DNA from: an uncultured Fretibacterium sp.
Lineage (GTDB): Bacteria > Synergistota > Synergistia > Synergistales > Aminobacteriaceae
Reading direction: 5' to 3'
Length of the DNA: 23,357 nucleotides
Assembly: GCF_938030725.1 (NCBI RefSeq)
Contig: NZ_CALHIQ010000161.1
Coordinates: forward strand, 1-23,357
This document shows, one piece after another, positions 6,500 through 13,429 of this stretch (its first letter is position 1; each line of letters begins with the position of its first letter). Under the pieces are notes generated by a model, which was not told the DNA's origin, made no database searches, and saw only the letters and a program-made list of their open reading frames with translations. The translations under genes and the position numbers were made by a program.

Positions 6500-7578
6500 G
6501 CCGCTGCGACGACGTCGGGGCCTCCGTGAACGCCGGGCTTGCTGCGGAGGCCCTCGTTGAGTGGTTCAAGGTTCACGCCCGCTCCCTGCCCTGGCGCGAG
6601 GGCTACGACCCCTACAGGGTGCTCGTTTCGGAGTTCATGCTCCAGCAGACCCAGATGGGCGCCGCGGTCCCTTACTTTACGCGCTGGATGGAGCGTTGGC
6701 CGAACCTCCCCTCTCTGGCTGAGGCGGACGAGTCTGAGGTCCTGAAGCTCTGGGAGGGGCTGGGGTATTACTCCCGGTGTCGGAACCTTCTGAAAGCGGC
6801 CCGATCCATGGTGGAGGCGGGGCATTGGGCGCCGCCCCCCGATGCGGCGAAGCTCAGGACCTACCCCGGAATAGGGGAGTACACGGCCGGAGCCGTGGCC
6901 AGCGTGGCCTACGACCTCCCCGTGCCGGCCGTCGACGGCAACGCGGAGCGCGTCATTGCACGCCTCTGCGACATCAAGGCCCCTGCGGGGAGCGCACCGC
7001 TCCGTCGCCGCGTCACGGCTTTCGCGTCCGACATGCTGCGGACCGTCAGCCCCAGGCTCCTGAATCAGGCGTTGATGGACCTCGGTGCCTTGGTCTGCAC
7101 CCCACGAGGCCCGGACTGCGGCGCCTGCCCGCTGGCGGAGCCGTGTCTTGCCCGCCGCCGTGGTGCCGTGAATGAGCGCCCCCTGCCGCGCGCCCGTCCC
7201 CCGGTGTTGCGAGAGGAGGCCTGGGGGCTGATCGCCCTCTTTCGGGATCGGCTCCTGCTGCGCCGGCGCCCGGACAAGGGAGTGTGGGCCTCCATGTGGG
7301 AGGTCCCCTGGTTCTCCAGGACCACCGCGGGCTTCGCTTCGGACTTCCGGGCCTGGACGGAGGAGAACGGTTGGAGCCTGAGGGGCGATGTGCGGGAGCT
7401 GGGGGCGGTGAGCTTCTCCTTCACCGTCCACCGCGTCCGCGCGTGGGTGGTGGCGTGCGACCTCGATGAAGCGCCTCCGTGCCCTGACGGCTGGCGCCTC
7501 GCTGCGCTGCCGGAGGCCGACGCGCTCTCCCTGCCGGCTCCGAGCAGAAAATTTCTCAAGGTTTTCCGCGAGAGGTAA
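6496..7578 (+). CDS. mutY: Adenine DNA glycosylase MutY
   Basis: Base-excision repair enzyme that removes adenine mispaired with 8-oxoguanine; 360 residues, a normal length. The N-terminal domain has the catalytic glutamate in SEFMLQQTQ (E46) and the helix-hairpin-helix YPGIGEYTAGAVAS. Its catalytic aspartate is in VDGN (D147), and the [4Fe-4S] loop is C201-x6-C208-x2-C211-x5-C217. The C-terminal third (from about 235) is the NUDIX-like 8-oxoG recognition domain. The start is the GTG at 6496, overlapping the upstream stop as GTGA with no ribosome site of its own, so translation is probably coupled to the truncated DUF1445 gene. A GTG at 6526 is an alternative. The tRNA-Pro promoter begins 4 bases after the stop. 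Confidence 0.95.
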   Translation: MSRCDDVGASVNAGLAAEALVEWFKVHARSLPWREGYDPYRVLVSEFMLQQTQMGAAVPYFTRWMERWPNLPSLAEADESEVLKLWEGLGYYSRCRNLLKAARSMVEAGHWAPPPDAAKLRTYPGIGEYTAGAVASVAYDLPVPAVDGNAERVIARLCDIKAPAGSAPLRRRVTAFASDMLRTVSPRLLNQALMDLGALVCTPRGPDCGACPLAEPCLARRRGAVNERPLPRARPPVLREEAWGLIALFRDRLLLRRRPDKGVWASMWEVPWFSRTTAGFASDFRAWTEENGWSLRGDVRELGAVSFSFTVHRVRAWVVACDLDEAPPCPDGWRLAALPEADALSLPAPSRKFLKVFRER

Positions 7579-7581
7579 CAT

Positions 7582-7610
7582 TTGACGTCCGCCTCGAAAG
7601 ATGGTAATAT
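7582..7610 (+). promoter_or_regulatory. Promoter of the tRNA-Pro gene
   Basis: TTGACG (7582-7587) and TAATAT (7605-7610) with exactly 17 bases between them give a close sigma-70 match. Transcription would begin near 7617, leaving about 55 bases of 5' leader to be removed by RNase P. Confidence 0.7.
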
Positions 7611-7671
7611 ACTCGCCGTTGTTGATAGGGGTTCCGGTCGCTTGGCAGTTCGAGGCGGCGGGGACGCTTTT

Positions 7672-7749
<78 letters not shown>

Positions 7750-7762
7750 TTGAGCAGTACGT

Positions 7763-7792
7763 GGAGGTTGGGGTTCCCCAGCCTCCTTTTTT
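7763..7792 (+). terminator. Intrinsic terminator of tRNA-Pro
   Basis: GGAGGTTGGGG (7763-7773) and CCCCAGCCTCC (7776-7786) pair over 11 positions with one T-G wobble, closing a two-base (TT) apex, followed by six T residues. It begins 14 bases after the tRNA 3' end. Confidence 0.88.
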
Positions 7793-7868
7793 GTGGTCCT
7801 TGATCGACCTGGGACCGACTTCTGGGCGGCGGGTTGGGCGTTGGAATCTTTGAAAGGGGTAGAGGGCA

Positions 7869-9782
7869 ATGGCGATGGGCGGTTCCGCGCAGCGGCAGGC
7901 GAAAGTTGACTTTCTCCCCGTCTGCCGCGCGGACATGGAGGCGCGCGGGTGGGGCGAGCTTGACTTTTTGTTCGTCAACGGCGACGCTTACGTGGATCAC
8001 CCTTCCTTCGCCGTCGGCCTGATCTCCCGCCTCCTGGAGCGCGAGGGGTATCGGGTCGGCGTCGCCGCCCAGCCCAACTGGCGTGGGGACGAGGACTTCA
8101 CCTGCATGGGGCGCCCCCGGCTGGGGGTGCTGGTGGGCGCGGGGAACCTGGACTCCATGCTGGGAAAGCTGACCGCCGGGAAAAAGGCCCGACGGACGGA
8201 CGTCTACTCGCCGGGGGGCGCCGTGGGGCTGCGGCCGGATCGCGCGACGATCGTCTACTGTCAGCAGGTCCGCCGGATCTTTGGGGACATCCCGCTGATC
8301 ATCGGCGGCATCGAGGCCAGCCTCCGACGCCTCGTCCACTACGATTACTGGTCGGACTCCCTGCGGCGATCCATCCTTCTGGACAGCCAGGCGGACCTTC
8401 TGATCTACGGCATGGGGGAACGGCAGCTCTTGGAGATCGCGGCGATGCTGAAAAGAGGCGTTCCGGTGGGTAAGATTCGGGACGTCCGGGGCACCTGCTA
8501 CGTGGCCGAACGCGGTCAGGAGCCCTCGGACTCCGTATCGCTCCCGTCCTGGGACGAGATCGTCCGGGACCGGCGGAAGTTCGCGGAGGCCTTTCGCCTC
8601 GCCTCGCTGGAGCAGGACGCACTGCGTGGCCGCACGCTCCTGCAGGGGCACGAGAAGGGGACCCTCGTTCAGCTTCCCCCTGCGCCGCCCCTGACGGAGG
8701 CGGAGATGGATGGCGTCTACGACATGCCGTACCTGCGCCGGTGGCACCCGAAGTACGATGCGCTGGGAGGGGTTCCGGCGCTCGCCGAGGTGAAGTTCAG
8801 CGTCACGAGCCACAGGGGGTGCTTCGGTAGCTGTGCCTTTTGCGCCATCCATGCCCATCAGGGACGAATCATTCAGGCCCGGAGCCACGAGTCCATCCTC
8901 CGGGAGGTCCGGGCCCTGACGAGGCTCCCGGACTTCAAGGGCTACGTCCACGACGTCGGCGGGCCGACAGCCAACTTTCGTCATCCATCCTGCAAGGACC
9001 AGCTGGAGCGCGGCGTCTGCCGCGGGAAGGAGTGCCTCTTTCCGACGCCCTGCCGTCGGCTCGACGCGAGCCACGAGGACTATCTCGCGCTGCTTCGGAA
9101 GTGCCGCGCCGTGCCGGGCGTGAAGAAGGTGTTCGTGCGCTCCGGGCTTCGATATGACTACCTGCTGTTGGACGGCGCACACGGGGAGGCCTTCCTGCGC
9201 GAGCTCTGCGAGCACCACGTCAGCGGTCAGTTGAAGGTGGCCCCGGAACACGCTTCGCCCGCCGTGCTGCGCGTCATGCGCAAGGGAAGCATCGAACAGT
9301 ATCGAAGGTTTATGAAGCTCTATGAGGAGTGCAACCGGAAGCTGGGGAAGAAACAGTACCTCGTCCCCTACTTCATGACGTCGCATCCGGGCTCCGGCGT
9401 CAGCGAGGCCATCGAGCTGGCGGAGTTCGCCGCAGAACTCTCCTTCTGCCCCGAACAGGCGCAGGATTTTATCCCCACCCCCGGCAGCCTGGCGACCTGC
9501 ATGTATTACACGGGGCTGGACCCCTTCACGGGTGCTCCCGTCCGCGTGGTGCGGAGGGAGTCGGAGCGGCGGGAACAGCGGGCGCTCCTTCAGCACCGGA
9601 TGCCGCAGAACAAGCGCCTGGTCCTTGAGGTCCTCCGGAGGGAGGGGCGGACGGACTGTGCGGCAAAGCTGTATCCGGACGGACGGGGAGGTCATCAGAA
9701 CGGCGCTCCCGCTTCAGGAGCGGCTCCAACTCGACGAGCAGGACGGAGAGGAAGATCAAAAGGCAGCCGAACAGCATCCTGA
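7869..9782 (+). CDS. YgiQ family radical SAM protein
   Basis: A 637-residue radical S-adenosylmethionine protein of the YgiQ (UPF0313) family, whose substrate is not established. The N-terminal domain (about 15-280) contains PNWRGDEDF and IIGGIEASLRR, typical of the family. The radical SAM core begins with the [4Fe-4S] motif C318-FGS-C322-AF-C325, followed by AIHAHQGR. Further family landmarks are YVHDVGGPTANFR, the Cys-rich CRGKECLFPTPC, VAPEHASP and QDFIPTPGSLATCMYYTG. ATG 7869 has an AAAGGGG site upstream; ATG 7875 is an alternative. The last 85 codons overlap the convergent EamA gene, and the final stretch after about residue 615 is antisense to conserved EamA codons and resembles no YgiQ sequence I know, so the tail is probably read-through. 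Confidence 0.93.
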   Translation: MAMGGSAQRQAKVDFLPVCRADMEARGWGELDFLFVNGDAYVDHPSFAVGLISRLLEREGYRVGVAAQPNWRGDEDFTCMGRPRLGVLVGAGNLDSMLGKLTAGKKARRTDVYSPGGAVGLRPDRATIVYCQQVRRIFGDIPLIIGGIEASLRRLVHYDYWSDSLRRSILLDSQADLLIYGMGERQLLEIAAMLKRGVPVGKIRDVRGTCYVAERGQEPSDSVSLPSWDEIVRDRRKFAEAFRLASLEQDALRGRTLLQGHEKGTLVQLPPAPPLTEAEMDGVYDMPYLRRWHPKYDALGGVPALAEVKFSVTSHRGCFGSCAFCAIHAHQGRIIQARSHESILREVRALTRLPDFKGYVHDVGGPTANFRHPSCKDQLERGVCRGKECLFPTPCRRLDASHEDYLALLRKCRAVPGVKKVFVRSGLRYDYLLLDGAHGEAFLRELCEHHVSGQLKVAPEHASPAVLRVMRKGSIEQYRRFMKLYEECNRKLGKKQYLVPYFMTSHPGSGVSEAIELAEFAAELSFCPEQAQDFIPTPGSLATCMYYTGLDPFTGAPVRVVRRESERREQRALLQHRMPQNKRLVLEVLRREGRTDCAAKLYPDGRGGHQNGAPASGAAPTRRAGRRGRSKGSRTAS

Positions 9783-10650
9783 GGGAGGTGGGCTCGCCCA
9801 GGAAGATGACGCTCCCCAGCAGGCCGAACACGGATTCGAGGCTCATCAGGATCGCCGCGTGGCTGGGCTTGGTGTACCTTTGAGCGCAGATTTGCACCAG
9901 GTAGCAGAGGAAGGTGCAGAACACGATCGCGAAGGCCAGCTCCGGCAGCCCGCGCCGCCAGTGGAACTGGAGCGGCCTCTCGAACAGGAGCGCGGCGGCC
10001 AGAGTTAGCAGCGAGAGGACTGCGAACTGCACGAAGGACAGGCTGATGGGGTCGCATTGAGCGGCGTAGCGGCTGATCGCGATGATCTGAAGGGCGAAGA
10101 ACAGCGCGCACAGGACCGTCAGGGCCTCCCCTTTGCCGAGGGGCCCTGAGAGGTCCGAGGTGAGGAGGCCCATGCCGAGGAGGCACGTGCAGGTGGCCGC
10201 GAGGGTGTGCCATCCGGGGAACAGGCCGCGAAAGAACCAGAGGAGCAGCGGGACGAACAGCACGTAGGTCGACACCAGGAAGGCCTGTCTGCCTGGTGCC
10301 ATGAATAGGAGCCCTAGGGTCTGGCAGAGGATGGCGCCGAACAGGGCGACGCCGATCACGATGCCGCCCGCTACCGCCTGTCGGGACATCCTGCCGATCC
10401 GTCTGTGGAAGAAGATGAGCAGCAGGGCGCTGCCGCAGGAGAAGCGCAGGAACAGGAGCCAGTTCGGCGGGTAGATGTCGAGCAGCACCTTGACGACGGT
10501 GAAGCTGCCCCCCCACAGGAGGGCGCAGAACAGGAGGGCCAGGTCCGCGATCAGCGCTGCGGCGCGTGCGGATATCCTTCCTGGGGCCGCCTTTTCGTCC
10601 GTCGGGTTGACGATTCTTCCCTCCGTGGGTTGAGCGCGTTCTTTTTCCAT
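9526..10650 (-). CDS. EamA/DMT superfamily permease
   Basis: Inner-membrane protein of the drug/metabolite transporter superfamily, 374 residues, with about ten membrane spans in two EamA repeats. The first span is LALLFCALLWGGSFTVVKVL, a typical EamA opening. The second repeat ends with SLESVFGLLGSVIFLGEP and a final span LFGCLLIFLSVLLV. Substrate unknown; relatives export amino acids or other metabolites. The membrane domain ends near residue 310. The remaining 60 or so residues are Pro/Ala/Ser-rich and antisense to conserved codons of ygiQ, so they probably arose by loss of a stop codon. ATG 10650 has an AGGAGG site at 7 bases, and the promoter at 10749-10777 matches consensus well. It is monocistronic. 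Confidence 0.92.
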   Translation of the reverse strand: MEKERAQPTEGRIVNPTDEKAAPGRISARAAALIADLALLFCALLWGGSFTVVKVLLDIYPPNWLLFLRFSCGSALLLIFFHRRIGRMSRQAVAGGIVIGVALFGAILCQTLGLLFMAPGRQAFLVSTYVLFVPLLLWFFRGLFPGWHTLAATCTCLLGMGLLTSDLSGPLGKGEALTVLCALFFALQIIAISRYAAQCDPISLSFVQFAVLSLLTLAAALLFERPLQFHWRRGLPELAFAIVFCTFLCYLVQICAQRYTKPSHAAILMSLESVFGLLGSVIFLGEPTSLRMLFGCLLIFLSVLLVELEPLLKRERRSDDLPVRPDTALPHSPSAPPSGGPQGPGACSAASGAEGAPAVPAAPTPSAPRGREHP

Positions 10651-10704
10651 GAGGCGTCCTCCTGCGGGCGTTGCAGCCCCTGCGTTTTTGTTTTGTGCGC
10701 CGAA

Positions 10705-10723
10705 GCCCGCGTTGATCGCGGGC
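10705..10723 (-). repeat. 5' leader hairpin of the EamA gene
   Basis: GCCCGCG (10705-10711) and CGCGGGC (10717-10723) form a 7-bp stem around a 5-base loop, between the EamA promoter and start codon. Its function is unknown. Confidence 0.5.
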
Positions 10724-10748
10724 GCGCATTGCCCTTATGGTTAAATTG

Positions 10749-10777
10749 ATTATAATGTAATATATTCCGCGCTTCAA
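10749..10777 (-). promoter_or_regulatory. Promoter of the EamA permease gene
   Basis: On the minus strand TTGAAG (10772-10777) and a perfect TATAAT (10749-10754) are separated by 17 bases. The predicted start near 10742 gives a leader of about 90 bases containing the hairpin at 10705-10723. Confidence 0.75.
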
Positions 10778-10785
10778 CAGGGCGT

Positions 10786-10814
10786 AGGGCATTTCTCCCT
10801 ATGGCAGGGCATTT
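10786..10814. repeat. Direct repeat AGGGCATTT, two copies 20 bp apart
   Basis: AGGGCATTT occurs at 10786-10794 and again at 10806-10814. The repeat unit distance of 20 bp is about two helical turns. It lies just upstream of the EamA -35 box and of the divergent DUF4365-like gene, so it could be a regulator site; chance is possible. Confidence 0.35.
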
Positions 10815-10875
10815 GCGATGGGGTAAAATAGGGGCGGATTTTTGAAAAGCGCCCTATCAGGTGAGGTGGAGGCTG

Positions 10876-11802
10876 TTGAACGAGTTGGCCGATCGAATTG
10901 GAATTTATGCGGCGAGCCGCCTTTCCGCGCAGCTACCCGGGTTGATCTTTCGCGGGCAGCGCAGCGGGGATACGGGGCTGAACGCGCACCTGGAGACCGT
11001 TGAGGAGTATCCCAAGATGGGAAAGGTCGTCGGCCTTCAAATCCGTTCCGACGAGGACAAGAACGTGGAGCGCACGGCGCGGGGGTACGTCTGCCGCGGC
11101 GAGATGCTCCACTTTGCCTATTGGCTGCAGCACTCCCTGCCGGTGATCCTCATGGTCTACGAGCGGGAGCGAGACCGGCTCGTGTGGGAGGCCGTATCGG
11201 CGGAAACGATCGAGATATCCGGGGCGCAATGGAAGCTGCTCGTCCCCTACGACCAGGCGTATGGCGTGGAAACAGGGGCCCGCATCGCGGACCTGCCCTG
11301 CTATAGCCCTTACTTGGCGCGCCTGGCGCTGGATCGCCCGTGGATGCAGCTGATCGAGGCCGGGCGTGGCATCCTGCTGGAGATGGACGAGTGGCTGAAC
11401 CAGCCCTCAGTCCGGGGTAACCTGCGCCTCTCCGTGATGACGGAGGACAACTCCGCGAGAGAGCTCGTCTTCGAGTGGCCCTTCCAGACCGATCCCGACA
11501 TGCCCCACGTGTTTCGCCTGCCCTCCCTGTTCCCCTGGGCCCACATCGAGCCGGACCAGGCCTTTTACCGCGAGAGGCTGAGGGATGACCGGAAGGTCGA
11601 GGGCCTCTCTCCCTGGACCGTAGAGGCGGGGGAGATCGCGCGCTTCAGGCTGCGCCTTGCCCTGAACGAGCTTGGGCGCGCCTTTCTGGTGACGGAACAG
11701 TTTCTCAGGCGCGGGGAGTTCCCCGCCGCAGAGCGTGCCAGGGACTTTGGACAGGAGTACGAGAGGGGAATCAAATTCCAGCTCTACAAAGGGCAGGGAT
11801 AA
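10876..11802 (+). CDS. DUF4365-like protein (PD-(D/E)xK nuclease-fold candidate)
   Basis: The N-terminal 140 residues resemble DUF4365, a domain common in restriction and defence contexts. The pattern is GDTGLNAHLE (D32 and E40), then VVGLQIRS (Q55-x-R57) where family members usually have Q-x-K, then YWLQHSLPVILMVYERERDRLVWEAV, the family's YW...PV..V..d...W element. The remaining 165 residues are unrecognised, mostly helical near the end. There is no signal peptide or membrane span. The start is uncertain: TTG at 10876 has AGGTG with 7 bases of spacing, whereas the in-frame GTG at 10861 has no ribosome site. It is divergent from the EamA permease and 86 bases upstream of the HD-GYP gene. Lys-to-Arg replacement could mean loss of nuclease activity. 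Family assignment is moderate. Confidence 0.6.
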   Translation: MNELADRIGIYAASRLSAQLPGLIFRGQRSGDTGLNAHLETVEEYPKMGKVVGLQIRSDEDKNVERTARGYVCRGEMLHFAYWLQHSLPVILMVYERERDRLVWEAVSAETIEISGAQWKLLVPYDQAYGVETGARIADLPCYSPYLARLALDRPWMQLIEAGRGILLEMDEWLNQPSVRGNLRLSVMTEDNSARELVFEWPFQTDPDMPHVFRLPSLFPWAHIEPDQAFYRERLRDDRKVEGLSPWTVEAGEIARFRLRLALNELGRAFLVTEQFLRRGEFPAAERARDFGQEYERGIKFQLYKGQG

Positions 11803-11888
11803 GTCGTCGTCTTTGGTTGGTGACTGCCGCGGGCGGGACGACGCGCAGAACGGCCAATCCCCAAAAATCACGATGCTGGAGAGCGAGG

Positions 11889-13097
11889 ATGGGAGCTATA
11901 GAGAGCAAAAGGCCCGGTGACGCCGCGGGACAGGATGGCGTCGTGCGCGAGGTCGCCGTCGAAGAATTGGGGCAGTTTTGCGAGGGGCAGGCCGTGATCG
12001 CAAACGACATCGCCGGGGCGACCGGGAGCATCCTCATCTCCAGGGGAACTTCCCTGATGAGCGTCGCCTCCTCCATCGCCGGCCTGCAGAAGCAGTTGCG
12101 CAACGCGAACGTCCGCAGCGTTCGCCTGCTCCTTCCCAGCGGAGGGTCCAGGGATGAGGTCGAGTCCCTCGTTCGCGGCATCAAGCCGGGCATTGCTCCC
12201 ATCGACGCCGAGCTGGCGCACCAGACGGTGAATCAGGTCGAGGACGTCCTGGGGCGGATTCAGTCGGGGAACTGTACGCCGGAGAACGTCCAAGACCTGG
12301 CGGACCGCGGCAGGGTCCTGGCCAAGCAGATCGCGAAGGCCCCGCAGCTGATGTTCTGCCTAGGGCACGTTCGGGACTGGGATGAGTACACCAGCGTACA
12401 CTCCCTGAACGTTTCGCTCCTGTCGAGCTTCCTCGCCGATCGCATGTTTCCCGATCGTCCGGAGTTCGCCGAGTTTATGGCGATCGGGGGCATTTTGCAT
12501 GATCTTGGCAAGGCGAAGGTCCCCCACGAGGTCCTGAACAAGCCGGCAAAGCTTACGGACGCGGAGTTCGCCGTCATGAAGCAGCACCCGACCCTGGGCG
12601 TCCAGCTGGCGGTGGAGAGCGGGGTGACGGACGAGCGCACGCTCACGGTGATCCGGGGGCACCACGAGCGCTATGGCGGCGGAGGATACCCCGACAGCCT
12701 GGATAAGAAGGACCTTCCCATTGAGGCGAGGATCGCGGCCGTAGCGGACGTCTTTGACGCGCTGACGGCCAAGCGCGTTTATAAGGACCCCATGCCGGGG
12801 CGCAATGCGATCGAGTTGATGACGGGGGCGATGGCCGCCCACTTTGACCCTGCGGTCATGCGCGTTCTGCTGCTGGCCGTGGGCATCTATCCTGCGGGGA
12901 CGCTGGTCGAGCTGTCGGACGGGAGCGTGGGGGCGGTCATTGGCACTACAGGGACGGACGTGGTACACCCTCAGGTGGCGCTCCGCTACGATCGCTTTGG
13001 GAAGCCAGTGACGGACAAGACGGTCGTTCAAACGGGCTCCGAGTCCGGGGTGCTCGTCGTGCGTTCCCTCCAGACGAACGACAAGATCGGCTTCTGA
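11889..13097 (+). CDS. HD-GYP domain protein, probable cyclic-di-GMP phosphodiesterase
   Basis: A 402-residue cytosolic protein. Residues 1-145 are an unrecognised N-terminal region with a beta-rich segment around 35-80. The HD-GYP domain follows: VHSLNVSLLSSFLADRM, then HDLGK (204-208), then HHERYGGGGYP (258-268), then ARIAAVADVFDALTAKRVYKD. The GYP motif needed for hydrolysing c-di-GMP to GMP is intact, and the metal-binding histidines and aspartate are present. A small C-terminal domain (about 335-402) resembles those in other stand-alone HD-GYP proteins. The start chosen is ATG 11889, with GGAGAG 7 bases before it; the longer frame from 11817 adds 24 non-conserved residues. It could be co-transcribed with the DUF4365-like gene, as I see no terminator between them. 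Confidence 0.92.
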   Translation: MGAIESKRPGDAAGQDGVVREVAVEELGQFCEGQAVIANDIAGATGSILISRGTSLMSVASSIAGLQKQLRNANVRSVRLLLPSGGSRDEVESLVRGIKPGIAPIDAELAHQTVNQVEDVLGRIQSGNCTPENVQDLADRGRVLAKQIAKAPQLMFCLGHVRDWDEYTSVHSLNVSLLSSFLADRMFPDRPEFAEFMAIGGILHDLGKAKVPHEVLNKPAKLTDAEFAVMKQHPTLGVQLAVESGVTDERTLTVIRGHHERYGGGGYPDSLDKKDLPIEARIAAVADVFDALTAKRVYKDPMPGRNAIELMTGAMAAHFDPAVMRVLLLAVGIYPAGTLVELSDGSVGAVIGTTGTDVVHPQVALRYDRFGKPVTDKTVVQTGSESGVLVVRSLQTNDKIGF

Positions 13098-13123
13098 CGT
13101 GCTGGCTTTCTGCGAACGAGGGA

Positions 13124-13132
13124 TGATATAGA
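13124..13132 (+). promoter_or_regulatory. Candidate extended -10 promoter for the kor operon
   Basis: TGATATAGA fits TG-N-TATAGA, an extended -10 element. It lies 27 bases after the HD-GYP stop and 79 bases before the korD start, with the GC hairpin 13162-13185 in between. Confidence 0.35.
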
Positions 13133-13161
13133 GATGATGCAAATCCAAGTGGGGTGTTGTG

Positions 13162-13190
13162 CGCGGCCGCGGCCTGCGGCCCGCGTTTAA
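13162..13190 (+). terminator. GC-rich hairpin between the HD-GYP gene and the kor operon
   Basis: CGCGGCCGC (13162-13170) pairs with GCGGCCCGCG (13176-13185) with one bulged C, followed by TTTAA. It could terminate the HD-GYP transcript, or regulate the kor operon if transcription starts at the upstream extended -10 site. Confidence 0.4.
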
Positions 13191-13210
13191 ATACAGTGGG
13201 GGGGTGTGTC

Positions 13211-13429
13211 TTGTTGGCGGAAAAGAAGAGTTTTAAGGTCGAGGTCAACAATGCGTGGTGTAAGGGGTGCTCCCTTTGTATCGGAGTCTGCCCCAAGTCC
13301 GTTTTAAGCCTCAGCGATCGCCTGAAATCGGAGGCGACGAAGCAGGAGGATTGCATCGGCTGTCGTCAGTGCGAGAACATTTGTCCCGATCTCGCTATCA
13401 CGGTGAAGGAGGATAAGGCAAATGGCTGA
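13211..13429 (+). CDS. korD: 2-oxoacid:ferredoxin oxidoreductase, delta (ferredoxin) subunit
   Basis: A 72-residue protein carrying two [4Fe-4S] clusters: C17-x2-C20-x2-C23-x3-C27-P and C48-x2-C51-x2-C54-x3-C58-P. It passes electrons from the catalytic subunits to free ferredoxin. The sequence KKSFKVEVNNAWCKGC is typical of delta subunits of 2-oxoglutarate or branched-chain oxoacid enzymes. The start is most likely TTG 13211 (or TTG 13214) after a run of G residues; the frame is open back to 13154, but the extra residues are not family-like. Its last 8 bases overlap korA. The gene order delta-alpha-beta-gamma is that of the oorDABC 2-oxoglutarate oxidoreductase of Campylobacterota. Confidence 0.9.
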   Translation: MLAEKKSFKVEVNNAWCKGCSLCIGVCPKSVLSLSDRLKSEATKQEDCIGCRQCENICPDLAITVKEDKANG

